NCBI GenBank assembly: GCA_964465295.1
Contig: CAYXKC010000001.1
Location: 62,001 to 126,000 of the forward strand
DNA length: 64,000 nt
Direction of reading: 5' to 3'
From: Methanolacinia sp964465295
Lineage (GTDB): Archaea; Halobacteriota; Methanomicrobia; Methanomicrobiales; Methanomicrobiaceae
A model generated the notes under the pieces. It was given only the letters and a program-made list of their open reading frames with translations, was not told the origin of the DNA and made no database searches. A program made the translations under genes and the position numbers. The number at the start of each line of letters is the position of its first letter. Position 1 is the stretch's first letter. Positions 24,576 through 33,241 of this stretch are shown here, piece after piece.

Positions 24576-26315
24576 ATGGATCTTAATATAGGAAAGGCAG
24601 GGGGGAGGGATTACAGCATCAATGCCCAGGAGCTTGTAACCGGCAGAACCTGCATCATTGCGCAGTCCGGAGCCGGAAAGAGCTGGAGCATAGCTGTTCT
24701 TTGCGAAAAGATGTGTTCGGCGGATATAGGCTTTTGCCTGATCGATACAGAAGGAGAATATTACTCGTTAAAAGAAAAATTTGATAAAATATGGTGGGTT
24801 GGGGCCGAAGGTGCCGATTCCGAATGTGAAGATATCGAGATGGATTATGATATTGAAAGGGTCAACCTGAAGCATCTAATGGAGAGGGCGGTTGCCGAAA
24901 GCAGGCCGGTAATTTTTGATGTATCCGAGGTCGATATGGTGCCTAGGGTAACGCGCCTTGTAAATATACTATACGATGTATCAACCGAACAGAGGAAACC
25001 CTATCTTTTAATTGTAGAAGAGGCGGACAAGTTCATTCCGCAGTCAAAAGACTCGATAAAAAAGATCGAAGAGATCTCCCGCAGGGGGAGAAAGAGAGGT
25101 CTCGGGCTTCTCGTAGCAACGCAGAGGCCTGCCATCGTGACAAAGAACGTTCTTTCACAGTGCAACAGCCAGATTATCGGAAAATTATCCATAGATAATG
25201 ATCTAAGGGCTGTTGGATTATTCTTCAGCTCGAAGCAGGAAGTGGAAGAGCTTACCACACTATCTCCAGGGGATTTTTTCGTAATGGGCACGATTACCCA
25301 TGAAAAGACCAAGATGAGATTCGGGCGGAGGCTTACAAAGCACAGGGGGCTTACCCCAATGCTTGAAGAAAAAATAATTACGGCTGAAACCGTCCCGGAG
25401 GATGAACCTGAACCTGAGGACGATATCTCATTCAGGCTTGACTCCGATGCTGTTATTGACGAAGATGCCGGGAAAGATGCCGGGCCTGAGAAACAGGCTG
25501 CCGCCGAAAGCGTCCCTGCCGCACCAAAGGTCAGGAAGAAAAAACCTGTTTCAAAGACTACGATCGATGTAAAAGGGGGAAAGGATTGCATAATTCCTGC
25601 GTTGACGAGAGACGAGATACTTGAAAATGCAAATTCAAGGTTGAAGAAACGCCGTTTCGGTGTCGGTGTCGATGAAAGGCTGATCTCTGCCGGGATATTT
25701 TACAGGCCTGTATTCTACGTTTTGGTTAGGTATATAAGGAACAGGATGTTAAGATCCGGCTCGACTCAGGAGACCTCTTTCTTCCTTGACGGGCTGACAG
25801 GCGATTGTGTTGATATTTCAGGCGGTATTGAATTCAGGCATTGTTTTAGCGAATATCTCGGGCTTGATGAAGATACGATTATCGTAATCGACGGGATGCC
25901 TGTATCCGGAGAGACTTCGGTTGAGATTGAAGCGAGAACAAGGTTCCCCAGGAAAGCAGTAGATAAAGCGGTCTCATTCCTCCTTGAACGCAAACTGATT
26001 ACCGACGGGGAGGCAGTCGGTGAATCGGGTGAGACAAAGTATGTACCTCTTGCCAAACAGAGGCTCCCCCGTCTCGGGACAAGAATGGTTAAGACCGATT
26101 TCCATTTCGGCATCCCGGTGGAAGGGGAGGTAATCGAAGAGACCGTGCAGAAAGACGATATCAGGACGATACTGAAGGCAATTGAGCCTACATCCGAGAT
26201 TGTTGAGTTCAAGGTCTTTTATTATCCGTTATACAAGATAAAAATCGCGGCAGATCGTGAAGATAAAACAATATATATCGATGCGCTGAGAGGGAAAGAG
26301 GTTCGCTGGAATTAA
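24576..26315 (+). CDS. HerA/DUF87-type ATPase with unknown C-terminal half
   Basis: A 579-residue protein. Residues 1-270 form a HerA/FtsK-like P-loop ATPase: Walker A Q-S-G-A-G-K-S at 30-36, an IDTEGEY segment at 56-62, Walker B LLIVEEADKF around 144-153, and the sensor-like RGRKRGLGLLVATQRPA with the C-S-Q-I-I-G-K-L strand. About 280-320 is an acidic, Ala/Pro-rich linker. The C-terminal 250 residues are not recognised; a segment near 445-480 resembles a winged helix (EARTRFPRKAVDKAVSFLLERKLI). HerA proteins pump or unwind DNA in end resection, but no NurA is present, so the role is open. It lies divergent from hemK2 and tail to tail with rsmA (three-base gap). Confidence 0.8.
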   Translation: MDLNIGKAGGRDYSINAQELVTGRTCIIAQSGAGKSWSIAVLCEKMCSADIGFCLIDTEGEYYSLKEKFDKIWWVGAEGADSECEDIEMDYDIERVNLKHLMERAVAESRPVIFDVSEVDMVPRVTRLVNILYDVSTEQRKPYLLIVEEADKFIPQSKDSIKKIEEISRRGRKRGLGLLVATQRPAIVTKNVLSQCNSQIIGKLSIDNDLRAVGLFFSSKQEVEELTTLSPGDFFVMGTITHEKTKMRFGRRLTKHRGLTPMLEEKIITAETVPEDEPEPEDDISFRLDSDAVIDEDAGKDAGPEKQAAAESVPAAPKVRKKKPVSKTTIDVKGGKDCIIPALTRDEILENANSRLKKRRFGVGVDERLISAGIFYRPVFYVLVRYIRNRMLRSGSTQETSFFLDGLTGDCVDISGGIEFRHCFSEYLGLDEDTIIVIDGMPVSGETSVEIEARTRFPRKAVDKAVSFLLERKLITDGEAVGESGETKYVPLAKQRLPRLGTRMVKTDFHFGIPVEGEVIEETVQKDDIRTILKAIEPTSEIVEFKVFYYPLYKIKIAADREDKTIYIDALRGKEVRWN

Positions 26316-26318
26316 AAT

Positions 26319-27092
26319 CTATGATACCGCGATGTTGGAGATGTCTGAAAAATCCTTCAGGCTGAGTTCTTCGGCCCTCTTTTTCAGCATCTCCCCGGGA
26401 ACGGTTTCTATTATTTTCTTAAACCTGTCTTCACCTATTATCGTCCGGGATGCCTTCAGCGATTTTCCCAGTGTTTTTCTCCTGTGTGAAAAAAGCTCTC
26501 TTACCAGGATCGAGTAGAATTCACGGTCATTAACAGGATATGTAAGTTCATCCTTCATTGTAATTTTTACGACCATCGAATCGACAGCCGGGGGAGGGGA
26601 GAAGGATTCGGGAGGGAGATTAAGAAGTGGCATTACTTTTGCATATGTCTGGACCATAATTGAAAGTCTCCCGCAGTTGGATGTTCCTGGAAGAGCCATC
26701 ATCCTGAGGGCGAACTCTTTTTGGTACATCAGTACGGCCTCTTCAAATCCGTGTTCCAAAAGCCTGAATGTAATCTTTGATGATGCGGAATATGGCAGAT
26801 TGGCAACAACTACATCAAAATCAGGATACACGCACCTGACGGCATCGGCGTTGATTAAAATCAGCTGTCCCGAATCGGTCTCATTTTGAAATTTGGATGA
26901 GAGCAATTCCATCATCACGCGATCGATTTCGATTGCTATGACTTTTGCTCCTGCTTTAAGAAGCTCACCGGTAAGTATTCCCTTTCCCGGGCCGATCTCA
27001 AGAACAGTTTTATCTTTTATATCCGAAAAATTGGCAATCTTCCTGACAGCATCCAAATCCGCCAGGAAGTGCTGATCATGGGGCGCACTCAT
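26319..27092 (-). CDS. rsmA: 16S rRNA dimethyladenosine transferase RsmA/KsgA
   Basis: A 257-residue rRNA adenine dimethyltransferase that modifies two adjacent adenosines in helix 45 of 16S rRNA during small-subunit assembly. It opens MSAPHDQHFLADLDAVRKI, has SAM motif I in VLEIGPGKGILTGEL, an acidic IAIEIDR position, and the catalytic N-L-P-Y-S in VVVANLPYSASSKITF. The C-terminal domain ends with LFSHRRKTLGKSL typical of the family. It is the last gene of the long leftward translation cluster; its start overlaps the DUF655 stop by four bases. Confidence 0.95.
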   Translation of the reverse strand: MSAPHDQHFLADLDAVRKIANFSDIKDKTVLEIGPGKGILTGELLKAGAKVIAIEIDRVMMELLSSKFQNETDSGQLILINADAVRCVYPDFDVVVANLPYSASSKITFRLLEHGFEEAVLMYQKEFALRMMALPGTSNCGRLSIMVQTYAKVMPLLNLPPESFSPPPAVDSMVVKITMKDELTYPVNDREFYSILVRELFSHRRKTLGKSLKASRTIIGEDRFKKIIETVPGEMLKKRAEELSLKDFSDISNIAVS

Positions 27093-27649
27093 TTTGAAGT
27101 AAACAGATGATATTTTATGTTTGGATCTTCGATCTCCTCGATTATTCGCTTTATAATCATCTGTTCCGGGTGAGGTATCGTTTTTATCCTTGCACTGATA
27201 TCAGAAAAATTCTCAAACAGTTTCCTGTTTCTCTCGTCCAGAATTTCCCACATCAGTTTCTTTCCTATTCCCGGGAGGAGGTGAAGCATATGCTGCTTTG
27301 ACGTAATTGGTACAGCCTTGTTGAAGAATTCAACATATCTTGCTTCATTGTCCATAACAATCTTTTCGATTGCGTATGGTAGCTCGAGCTTGGCTGTCTG
27401 GGTAAGATCCTCGTATCCGATCCTCCGCTTCACACGTTCGATTTTATCTCTTTCCTTATCTCCGATATAAACGGTTTCACCTGTCAGTATATCGGTACCC
27501 TTCGGTACAAGTTCCAAAAGCTTGAACTGATCCGTACCCACCGCCTGTACAAGAGGCTCCTTCTTAAACTGGGGCCTTCTCGCATCGCCGTGTCCCATAG
27601 GGAGAAAATCTAAAACCACTGCATAAAGCTCTTTTTTATCTGAACGCAT
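27089..27649 (-). CDS. DUF655 family RNA-binding protein
   Basis: A 186-residue archaeal protein of the DUF655 family. The N-terminal part (AVVLDFLPMGHG..., LLELVPKG, GETVYIGDKERDKIERVKRRI) has an OB-like composition, and the C-terminal part contains a helix-hairpin-helix in MLHLLPGIGKKLMWEILDER, consistent with nucleic acid binding. It lies between rpo4 and rsmA, the gene order seen across Euryarchaeota, which suggests a role in ribosome or tRNA biology, though none is proven. It has a four-base overlap with rsmA. Confidence 0.88.
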   Translation of the reverse strand: MRSDKKELYAVVLDFLPMGHGDARRPQFKKEPLVQAVGTDQFKLLELVPKGTDILTGETVYIGDKERDKIERVKRRIGYEDLTQTAKLELPYAIEKIVMDNEARYVEFFNKAVPITSKQHMLHLLPGIGKKLMWEILDERNRKLFENFSDISARIKTIPHPEQMIIKRIIEEIEDPNIKYHLFTSK

Positions 27650-27669
27650 AGAGGAACACCCCCTAAAAA

Positions 27670-28020
27670 TTAAAAGTGCTGCTCAACAAGATCCAGGATC
27701 TCGTCAAGCTCTTCACCTGACAGCGTGAAACGCTCTTTAGCATATATGGCCCTCAGTTCATCTCTTGTACGCGGCATAATGCTTGCAACCCTGAATGCAA
27801 TGTCAGGCTTAATCTTTTCCAGCGAAAGGAGTTTTTCGACAAGTTCCCTGGATTTTTCCGCACTTGTCTTCGAGAGATGATTGGCATGCTCAATGCTTCT
27901 GCGAAGCTCGTAAGACATCTCTTTGCCGGCTTCAAGGCGGTCGGCCTCGACCTTCAACAACATCTCCCTCATTTCCTGAAGGGTTATTCTCTCTTCGCTT
28001 TCTATTCCTTTAACTTTCAT
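27670..28020 (-). CDS. rpo4: DNA-directed RNA polymerase subunit Rpo4 (RpoF)
   Basis: A 116-residue homologue of eukaryotic Rpb4, which with Rpo7 forms the stalk of archaeal RNA polymerase. The start is taken at the ATG at 28020; a GTG three codons upstream is possible but less likely. The sequence has the family pattern: a short N-terminal strand, two helices (EADRLEAGKEMSYELRRSIEHA) and the HRDC-like tail IMPRTRDELRAIYAKERFTL followed by GEELDEILDLV. It lies between rpl21e (18 bases) and DUF655 (20 bases), a conserved archaeal arrangement. Confidence 0.92.
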   Translation of the reverse strand: MKVKGIESEERITLQEMREMLLKVEADRLEAGKEMSYELRRSIEHANHLSKTSAEKSRELVEKLLSLEKIKPDIAFRVASIMPRTRDELRAIYAKERFTLSGEELDEILDLVEQHF

Positions 28021-28038
28021 GCCAACCACTATGAATGA

Positions 28039-28332
28039 TTACTGCTTTTGTGGTTTTAGATGTTGCGGTCTTGCGACAACAGTCTTGATCGACCTGCCGT
28101 CGTTTATCTCAAGAACCCATGCTCTGCCCTGTTTGCCGATAATCTGACCTGTTCTTCCGTGGAACCTGCGGTGAGGCATTCCTTTCTGAACGCTTGAATC
28201 GACAACGATATGAACCTTCTGTCCTTCCTCAAATTCCTGAATGATGGAAGTTACAGGTGCCATACCTCTCTTTCTGAGATCTTTCTTGAATTTATAACGG
28301 GTCTTTTTTCTCTGACCAAAGTGATGTGCCAT
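28039..28332 (-). CDS. rpl21e: Large ribosomal subunit protein L21e
   Basis: A 97-residue basic protein of the archaeal/eukaryotic large ribosomal subunit. Diagnostic segments are RKKTRYKFKKDLRKRGM, GQKVHIVVDSSVQKGMPHRRFHGRTG and a C-terminus rich in Lys, Arg and Gln. It lies 18 bases downstream of pus10 and precedes rpo4 in the leftward cluster. Complete and unremarkable. Confidence 0.96.
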   Translation of the reverse strand: MAHHFGQRKKTRYKFKKDLRKRGMAPVTSIIQEFEEGQKVHIVVDSSVQKGMPHRRFHGRTGQIIGKQGRAWVLEINDGRSIKTVVARPQHLKPQKQ

Positions 28333-28350
28333 TTTAATTCTCCATTATCT

Positions 28351-29604
28351 TTAATTGATTTCGCCGGTTCTGGTTTCGGTAACAACACTCTCAACCATTA
28401 CAACGTCAAGGCTTTTTACCCGCGCAGGGCATTTAATTATCTCTGAAAGGCTCGGACTTGTTCTTCCTTCATCGCCGGATATCAGTTCCTTGATGTAGAG
28501 TCCGGCATCTCCAAGGACTTCTATCCTGAAGCAGCCGTCTTCACTACCAGTGCAGTCGATATCTATACAGCGACGTTTTCGGACCTTGTCTGCCCTCCGG
28601 TGAGAAACCCTTTCCGGGGTGCGCTGATTGATTGTAGCCCCACGAAGGCCTTTTAAGGCAGATTTGACTTCATCTGCCGAAAATTCGCCTTCTATTTCCA
28701 CCAGAATGCTGTACTTTTTATGAGCTTTTCCTGATTTAAGGGTTTCCACCTCTTTGCGATCACTGACATGATCGATAATTACCGAAACCCTGCCTCCGGC
28801 GCTCTCGTTGATTGTCTTTTCGAGTTCTTCGGGGTCGAAGCTCCTGATCTTAGGTTCAACCATTTCGATAACGAAAGGCCTGCCTGTGCCAATCATCCTT
28901 GCATCGATATCCTCCCTTCCCGAGCCGTGAAGAACTGCGTCCTTCGACCTGAAGAGCTCTATTGCGGGCCTGCCGATAAGCTCCTCGACAGAGTCTGCAT
29001 ACATCTTACCTGTAAAGTTGCATCTTTCACATCCTTTCCCATGGCATTCCCTGCAATGCCAGCGCGTCTGGGGGATGCCCCTCTCGTATTTACAGTATCT
29101 TCCGTATATATACAGGGGGTTGATCTCGACTTCCACTTTATCATCTGCAAGGTTGCAGATTGCAACGATGTCGGGACGTTTGAAGTCGACCTCCTTGCCG
29201 CTGATAGAACTTACAATCTTGCCTGTCTCCCTGTTGAACTCGGCCTTTAACGGTTCGGGAGAGAGAAGTCCAAGGTCTGTCCAGACCATCTCCTCACTCT
29301 CTGCCATAAGAGAGGGTGTGCGGCATCCGACAAGCATGGTGTCAAATTCTATGCCGGAAAGTGAGTTTATTATCTTCTTCGCCCATTCATTCGATGAATC
29401 GAAGAGGTTGTTGCAGATCCAGCATCTCTCTGATTCGGGCTGATAAGGCATATTCTTCTCGAGCAAATATGCGATCCTCAGCGATCTGCCTCTCTCTTCG
29501 TTCCCAAGACCATGTGAGAGTTTTCCGAAGAACCTGCCAAGACAATGGTCGCATATCGGGCCGTATTCGAGAATTTCGCCGACCTTTTCAATTATATCAC
29601 TCAT
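28351..29604 (-). CDS. pus10: tRNA pseudouridine synthase Pus10
   Basis: A 417-residue archaeal Pus10, which converts U54 and U55 of the tRNA T-loop to pseudouridine. The N-terminal zinc and THUMP-containing part shows CDHCLGRFF near 18-26, CWICN near 61-65, and a further Cys-rich C-x2-C-x4-C-x2-C segment (WHCRECHGKGCERC) near 178-190. The catalytic domain contains GSGREDIDARMIGTGRPFVIE, with the essential Asp, and RVSHRRADKVRKRR, ending in the LYIKELISGDEGRTSPSL motif. Its start overlaps the trmY stop by four bases, coupling it to the enzyme that acts next on the same tRNA position. Confidence 0.94.
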   Translation of the reverse strand: MSDIIEKVGEILEYGPICDHCLGRFFGKLSHGLGNEERGRSLRIAYLLEKNMPYQPESERCWICNNLFDSSNEWAKKIINSLSGIEFDTMLVGCRTPSLMAESEEMVWTDLGLLSPEPLKAEFNRETGKIVSSISGKEVDFKRPDIVAICNLADDKVEVEINPLYIYGRYCKYERGIPQTRWHCRECHGKGCERCNFTGKMYADSVEELIGRPAIELFRSKDAVLHGSGREDIDARMIGTGRPFVIEMVEPKIRSFDPEELEKTINESAGGRVSVIIDHVSDRKEVETLKSGKAHKKYSILVEIEGEFSADEVKSALKGLRGATINQRTPERVSHRRADKVRKRRCIDIDCTGSEDGCFRIEVLGDAGLYIKELISGDEGRTSPSLSEIIKCPARVKSLDVVMVESVVTETRTGEIN

Positions 29605-30170
29605 TTCTCTCTCCTGTCATGTTCATTGAGGATGACGGTGATTGTATGATCCGCATGGAGGACCTTTGGTCCTGCAGATATTTTGGGAAGTCTGCTGATC
29701 AGGAGTTCCTCTTCTTCTGAGAAGTTCATGTGATCCGATAATATATAATTGCCCGAGACATTATCGGATTCACGGATATCTGTGCCGTTTTCATCGAGTA
29801 CAGAGAAATCGTTATCTTCAATAAGCCTCTGCAGGCCTCCTGTTCGCACATATATCCCCTTTGTTGATTCTACAAACTCCCTGCCACAGGTAACCTGCAA
29901 TGCTTTTTTGATCAGTGCGCCCGCACTTCTTTCATCGGGATTGAGATAACGGACTTCACTCCCTTTGATCAGGATTGTCTTTGGGGGATTTGGCTCACCA
30001 AGAAGGAGAAGATAGCATTCCACATCTCTTCTAAGATCATGGGAGAGGAAGAAGCAGGAGTTTACACACCTGCATAAAACATCCATCCTTCCGGCCCCCC
30101 CGGGCATGTCGTTTAAAGAAAAACCCGGGTCTGTAACGGCCTTGTGGCCGATTATGAGAAACTTCTTCAT
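29601..30170 (-). CDS. trmY: tRNA (pseudouridine(54)-N1)-methyltransferase TrmY
   Basis: A 189-residue SPOUT-fold methyltransferase (former DUF358). TrmY methylates N1 of pseudouridine 54, giving m1-pseudouridine in place of bacterial ribothymidine. Visible landmarks are the N-terminal F-L-I-I-G-H-K-A strand, GGAGRMDVLCRCVNSCFFLSH, LLLLGEPNPPKT, and the C-terminal knot region NYILSDHMNFSEEEE with G-P-K-V-L-H-A-D-H. Adjacency and four-base overlap with pus10, which makes its substrate, supports the assignment strongly. Confidence 0.93.
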   Translation of the reverse strand: MKKFLIIGHKAVTDPGFSLNDMPGGAGRMDVLCRCVNSCFFLSHDLRRDVECYLLLLGEPNPPKTILIKGSEVRYLNPDERSAGALIKKALQVTCGREFVESTKGIYVRTGGLQRLIEDNDFSVLDENGTDIRESDNVSGNYILSDHMNFSEEEELLISRLPKISAGPKVLHADHTITVILNEHDRREK

Positions 30171-30177
30171 GCCGGTT

Positions 30178-31503
30178 TTACATCCCGCCGCCGAACTTCT
30201 TCATCATCCGCTGCATGTTGAATTTTCCGCCGCCCATTCCCCGGAATCCTTTGAGAGTCCTCTGCATGGTTTTGTGGTATTTCAAAAGCTCCCTGACGTC
30301 CTCTATCGAAACTCCTGCACCGGTTGCAATCCTCTGGATTCTTGATGTGTGGATGACGGAAGGATCGTCAAGCTCCTCTGTTGTCATGGAATCCATGATC
30401 ACCTTGTAGATTTCCATCTTTTTACCGGTGGTGTCGAAGGCATCTTCCGGGATCTCGATATTACCGAGCGGGAGCATTGACATGACCTGTTTTAACGGCC
30501 CCATCTTTTTCAGGGACTCGAGCTGTTTGTACATGTCACGGAGGGTAAATTTACCCTTCATCATGGCATTTACATCAAACTCCTCGCTTCCCATGGCTTC
30601 TTCTGCGCGCTCGATAAGGGATTTGAGATCTCCCATTCCAAGCAGTCTTGAAATGAAACTGTCGGGGTCAAAGCGCTCGAGATCTTCAATTGTCTCCCCG
30701 CTTCCGACAAATACGATCCCGGAACCTGTTTCCGCCACTGCAGAGAGGGCACCGCCACCTTTTGCGGTACCATCCATCTTGGTGATTATCACACCGTCGA
30801 TATTGATGGCATCATGAAACCTTGCCGCCTGGTCCCGCGCCTGCTGGCCGAGTGCGGCATCGAGGACAAGCCAGCGGTGGGTTGCCTTTGAGAGGTCGTT
30901 TATTTTGATTATCTCATCGATTAGTTCATCTTCAAGTGCGTGACGCCCCTGCGTATCGATGATCAGAACTTCGATATTTTTAAGCTGCTTAATACCGTTC
31001 TCGACTATTCTGACAGCATCGGTCTCGCCGGGTTCGCCATAACAGGGAACATTCACCTTGTCGCAAAGTGTCTTTAACTGGTCGTATGCTCCCGGCCTGA
31101 AGACATCGGCACAGATGACCCCTGTTCTAAGCCCCTTCTTCTGGAAGTACCTGCTGAGTTTTCCTGTTGTGGTGGTTTTTCCGCTTCCCTGAAGACCGGC
31201 CATGAGGATAGTCTGCGGGCCGAGTGTAACCTCGATCTCATCTCCCATCAGGTTGACGAGCTCCTGGTAGACGATCCTTAAGACATGTTCACGGACGCTC
31301 ATACCCTTTGGAGGCTCTTCCTCAAGTGAGCGTTCCTTGATAGCCTTTGAAAGCTTCATTACGAGCTTGACATTGACGTCCGACTGGAGCAGGACTCTCT
31401 GAAGATCTTTTACAAGCTCTTCAACAGCAGCCTTGTCGATGACTGTTTTTCCTGCAAGTTTCTTTACGGCGTCCTTCAATCCGGAACCAAGTCGATCAAG
31501 CAT
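30178..31503 (-). CDS. srp54: Signal recognition particle 54 kDa protein
   Basis: A 441-residue SRP54 GTPase, which binds signal sequences and 7S RNA and targets ribosomes to FtsY. The N domain (1-90) precedes the G domain with GLQGSGKTT at 103-111, DTQGR (an uncommon variant of the usual DTAGR), ITKMDGTAKGGGALS and the GSGETIEDLERFDP closing motif. The Met-rich M domain follows (about 300-441; KQLESLKKMGPLKQVMSMLPLG, RIQRIATGAGVSIEDV, GMGGGKFNMQRMMKKFGGGM). It is four bases downstream of ftsY, pairing the particle protein and receptor in one transcript. Confidence 0.97.
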   Translation of the reverse strand: MLDRLGSGLKDAVKKLAGKTVIDKAAVEELVKDLQRVLLQSDVNVKLVMKLSKAIKERSLEEEPPKGMSVREHVLRIVYQELVNLMGDEIEVTLGPQTILMAGLQGSGKTTTTGKLSRYFQKKGLRTGVICADVFRPGAYDQLKTLCDKVNVPCYGEPGETDAVRIVENGIKQLKNIEVLIIDTQGRHALEDELIDEIIKINDLSKATHRWLVLDAALGQQARDQAARFHDAINIDGVIITKMDGTAKGGGALSAVAETGSGIVFVGSGETIEDLERFDPDSFISRLLGMGDLKSLIERAEEAMGSEEFDVNAMMKGKFTLRDMYKQLESLKKMGPLKQVMSMLPLGNIEIPEDAFDTTGKKMEIYKVIMDSMTTEELDDPSVIHTSRIQRIATGAGVSIEDVRELLKYHKTMQRTLKGFRGMGGGKFNMQRMMKKFGGGM

Positions 31504-31506
31504 ATT

Positions 31507-32592
31507 TCACTCTCCCTCCAGGAGTTCCCCGACCATTTTTTCAGGTTCGAAAGGAATAATGTCCTCATAGCCCTGTCCCATACCGAGAAACATCAGCGGT
31601 TTTCCGATGGTGTGCGCAATAGAGATTGCCGCTCCGCCTTTGGTGTCCATATCCGCTTTTGTAAGAACCACTACGTCGGTCCCTACAGAAGAGTTGAACT
31701 CTTCAGCCCGGATAACCGCATCGTTGCCTGCAACAGCTTCGTCGACGTATGCAACGATATCAGGATTCATCACACGACGGATCTTTTCAAGCTGCTTCAT
31801 CAGATTTCCCTTGTTATGGAATCTTCCTGCAGTATCGGCAAGAACCACGTCTATACTGTGGGCTTTTGCATAATTCACGGTATCAAAGAGAACAGCAGAG
31901 GGATCGGCTCCTTCCTGGTGGCTGATAACTTTTACCCCGACGCGTTCGGCATGTGTCTTCATCTGCTGGTTTGCCCCTGCGCGGAAGGTGTCGCCTGAAC
32001 CAATTACTACCGAATAACCCCTGCTTTTAAGGAAAAATGCGACCTTTGCAATTGTTGTTGTCTTGCCTGCACCATTGACTCCGGTAAAAAGAACCTTTAC
32101 AGGCCTTTCATGAGAGTCAATGTAGTCGGTGAGCAGAAATCTTTCTCCAAGGACTTCGAGAAGCGCATCTTTTAGCGCTTCAATAACAAACTTTTCAGAA
32201 TTAGTACCGATCTTTCTTCTCTTTCCGACAAGTTCATCCTTCATATGGCTGATTATCGCCTCTGTCGTATCGAAGGCGACGTCGTTTTCAAGAAGAACAA
32301 GTTCAAGCTCATCAAGCGGTTCGGAGATATCCTTCTCTGTTAACAGGACTTCTCTCTCAGTAACCAGGACCTTTACCTTTTGAGCAAATCCTGCCTTTTT
32401 TATGGTGTCTTTGTCACCTTTTTTACCCGTATCTTCGATCCCGGCCGCGGTTTCGCGGACGTTATCCTCCCGGGTTTCTTCAGGCAGTTCTTTGGCTCCG
32501 GCATCAGGTTTCTCCTTTTCCATCGCTTCGTCGATGTTGGATCCCAGCTTCTTTGAAACGCCTTTCAGCCTGTCCCTGAGAGATTTAAACAT
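31507..32592 (-). CDS. ftsY: Signal recognition particle receptor FtsY
   Basis: A 361-residue SRP receptor GTPase that docks SRP-ribosome complexes at the membrane. A charged, Lys/Glu-rich N-terminal A region (1-70) is followed by the N domain and the G domain with GVNGAGKTTT at 171-180, GDTFRAGA, DTAGRFHNKGNLMKQLEKI, TKADMDTKGGAA and FLGMGQGYEDIIPFEPE. It lies three bases downstream of the prefoldin alpha gene and just upstream of srp54, all in the leftward translation/secretion cluster. Confidence 0.96.
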   Translation of the reverse strand: MFKSLRDRLKGVSKKLGSNIDEAMEKEKPDAGAKELPEETREDNVRETAAGIEDTGKKGDKDTIKKAGFAQKVKVLVTEREVLLTEKDISEPLDELELVLLENDVAFDTTEAIISHMKDELVGKRRKIGTNSEKFVIEALKDALLEVLGERFLLTDYIDSHERPVKVLFTGVNGAGKTTTIAKVAFFLKSRGYSVVIGSGDTFRAGANQQMKTHAERVGVKVISHQEGADPSAVLFDTVNYAKAHSIDVVLADTAGRFHNKGNLMKQLEKIRRVMNPDIVAYVDEAVAGNDAVIRAEEFNSSVGTDVVVLTKADMDTKGGAAISIAHTIGKPLMFLGMGQGYEDIIPFEPEKMVGELLEGE

Positions 32593-32595
32593 GGA

Positions 32596-33045
32596 TTATC
32601 TGCTTCCTGACTGTGCCTGGTACTGCTTGTATAGGGTTTCGATTTTTTTTGCCACATCCGATGCCTGATTCCGGATTTCGGCAATTGTCTCTGATATCTT
32701 CTTCTCAAGTGCCTCGAGTTCAAGAATCCTGTCCTCGAGGTATGCGACTGTTTCATCACCGTTCTTTTGGACAATGACATTTGAGCCGATGTTCACGAAG
32801 ACATTGTCAGGTTCGAGGGCTTTGACTCTTATGGATGCACCCCCGCCTATCTCCAGTAGCATTGTATTCTCCGGCGAAGAACCGATCTCTTTTATTGTAC
32901 CGATTGCGGTAAGGGATTCGATTCTCCGCTGTTCAAGCACCTGAAGCTGTGCGGTGTATGCCTCGGCCTGCTGCCCGAATTCATTGAGATACTGCTGGAG
33001 CATCTCAATTTCACGGGGGTCGACATTTTCCAAATTACTCACCAT
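32596..33045 (-). CDS. pfdA: Prefoldin subunit alpha
   Basis: A 149-residue chaperone subunit; two alpha and four beta subunits form the jellyfish-shaped holdase that hands unfolded proteins to the thermosome. Two long coiled-coil helices (about 8-50 and 95-145) flank the hairpin with SLTAIGTIKEIGSSPENTMLLEIGGGASIRVKAL. Its first 11 bases overlap the rpl18a gene. The order rpl18a-pfdA-ftsY-srp54 is a common euryarchaeal arrangement. Confidence 0.95.
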   Translation of the reverse strand: MVSNLENVDPREIEMLQQYLNEFGQQAEAYTAQLQVLEQRRIESLTAIGTIKEIGSSPENTMLLEIGGGASIRVKALEPDNVFVNIGSNVIVQKNGDETVAYLEDRILELEALEKKISETIAEIRNQASDVAKKIETLYKQYQAQSGSR

Positions 33046-33226
33046 TAACTAGTTTGACACTGTCAATTTTGATATAATTTCTCTTTAAACAGTGTTTGCT
33101 TCCGAAAACATTATAGGTGTTTTCGGTTGCCTGGGACTCGTTGGGTGCCATGATGACCTTGGTGAAAGGCTGCCAGCCCAATCCGTTTTTAAAACTTCCT
33201 GTTACTTCAAAACTCTTTTTATCCAT
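33035..33226 (-). CDS. rpl18a: Large ribosomal subunit protein L18Ae (LX)
   Basis: A 63-residue protein of the archaeal L18a/LX family. Diagnostic pieces are FEVTGSFKNGLGWQPFTKVI, NESQATENTYNVFGSKHCLKRNYIKI and the closing KLVNGE. It is the short archaeal form. It lies 15 bases downstream of aIF6 and overlaps pfdA by 11 bases. Confidence 0.95.
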   Translation of the reverse strand: MDKKSFEVTGSFKNGLGWQPFTKVIMAPNESQATENTYNVFGSKHCLKRNYIKIDSVKLVNGE

Positions 33227-33241
33227 TTCAAACTCCTCCGT

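Noticed and set aside
25001..25591. Minus-strand open frame of 196 codons opposite the HerA-like ATPase
   Set aside because: Shadow of a well-supported coding frame, with Ser/Phe-rich sequence and no family motif.
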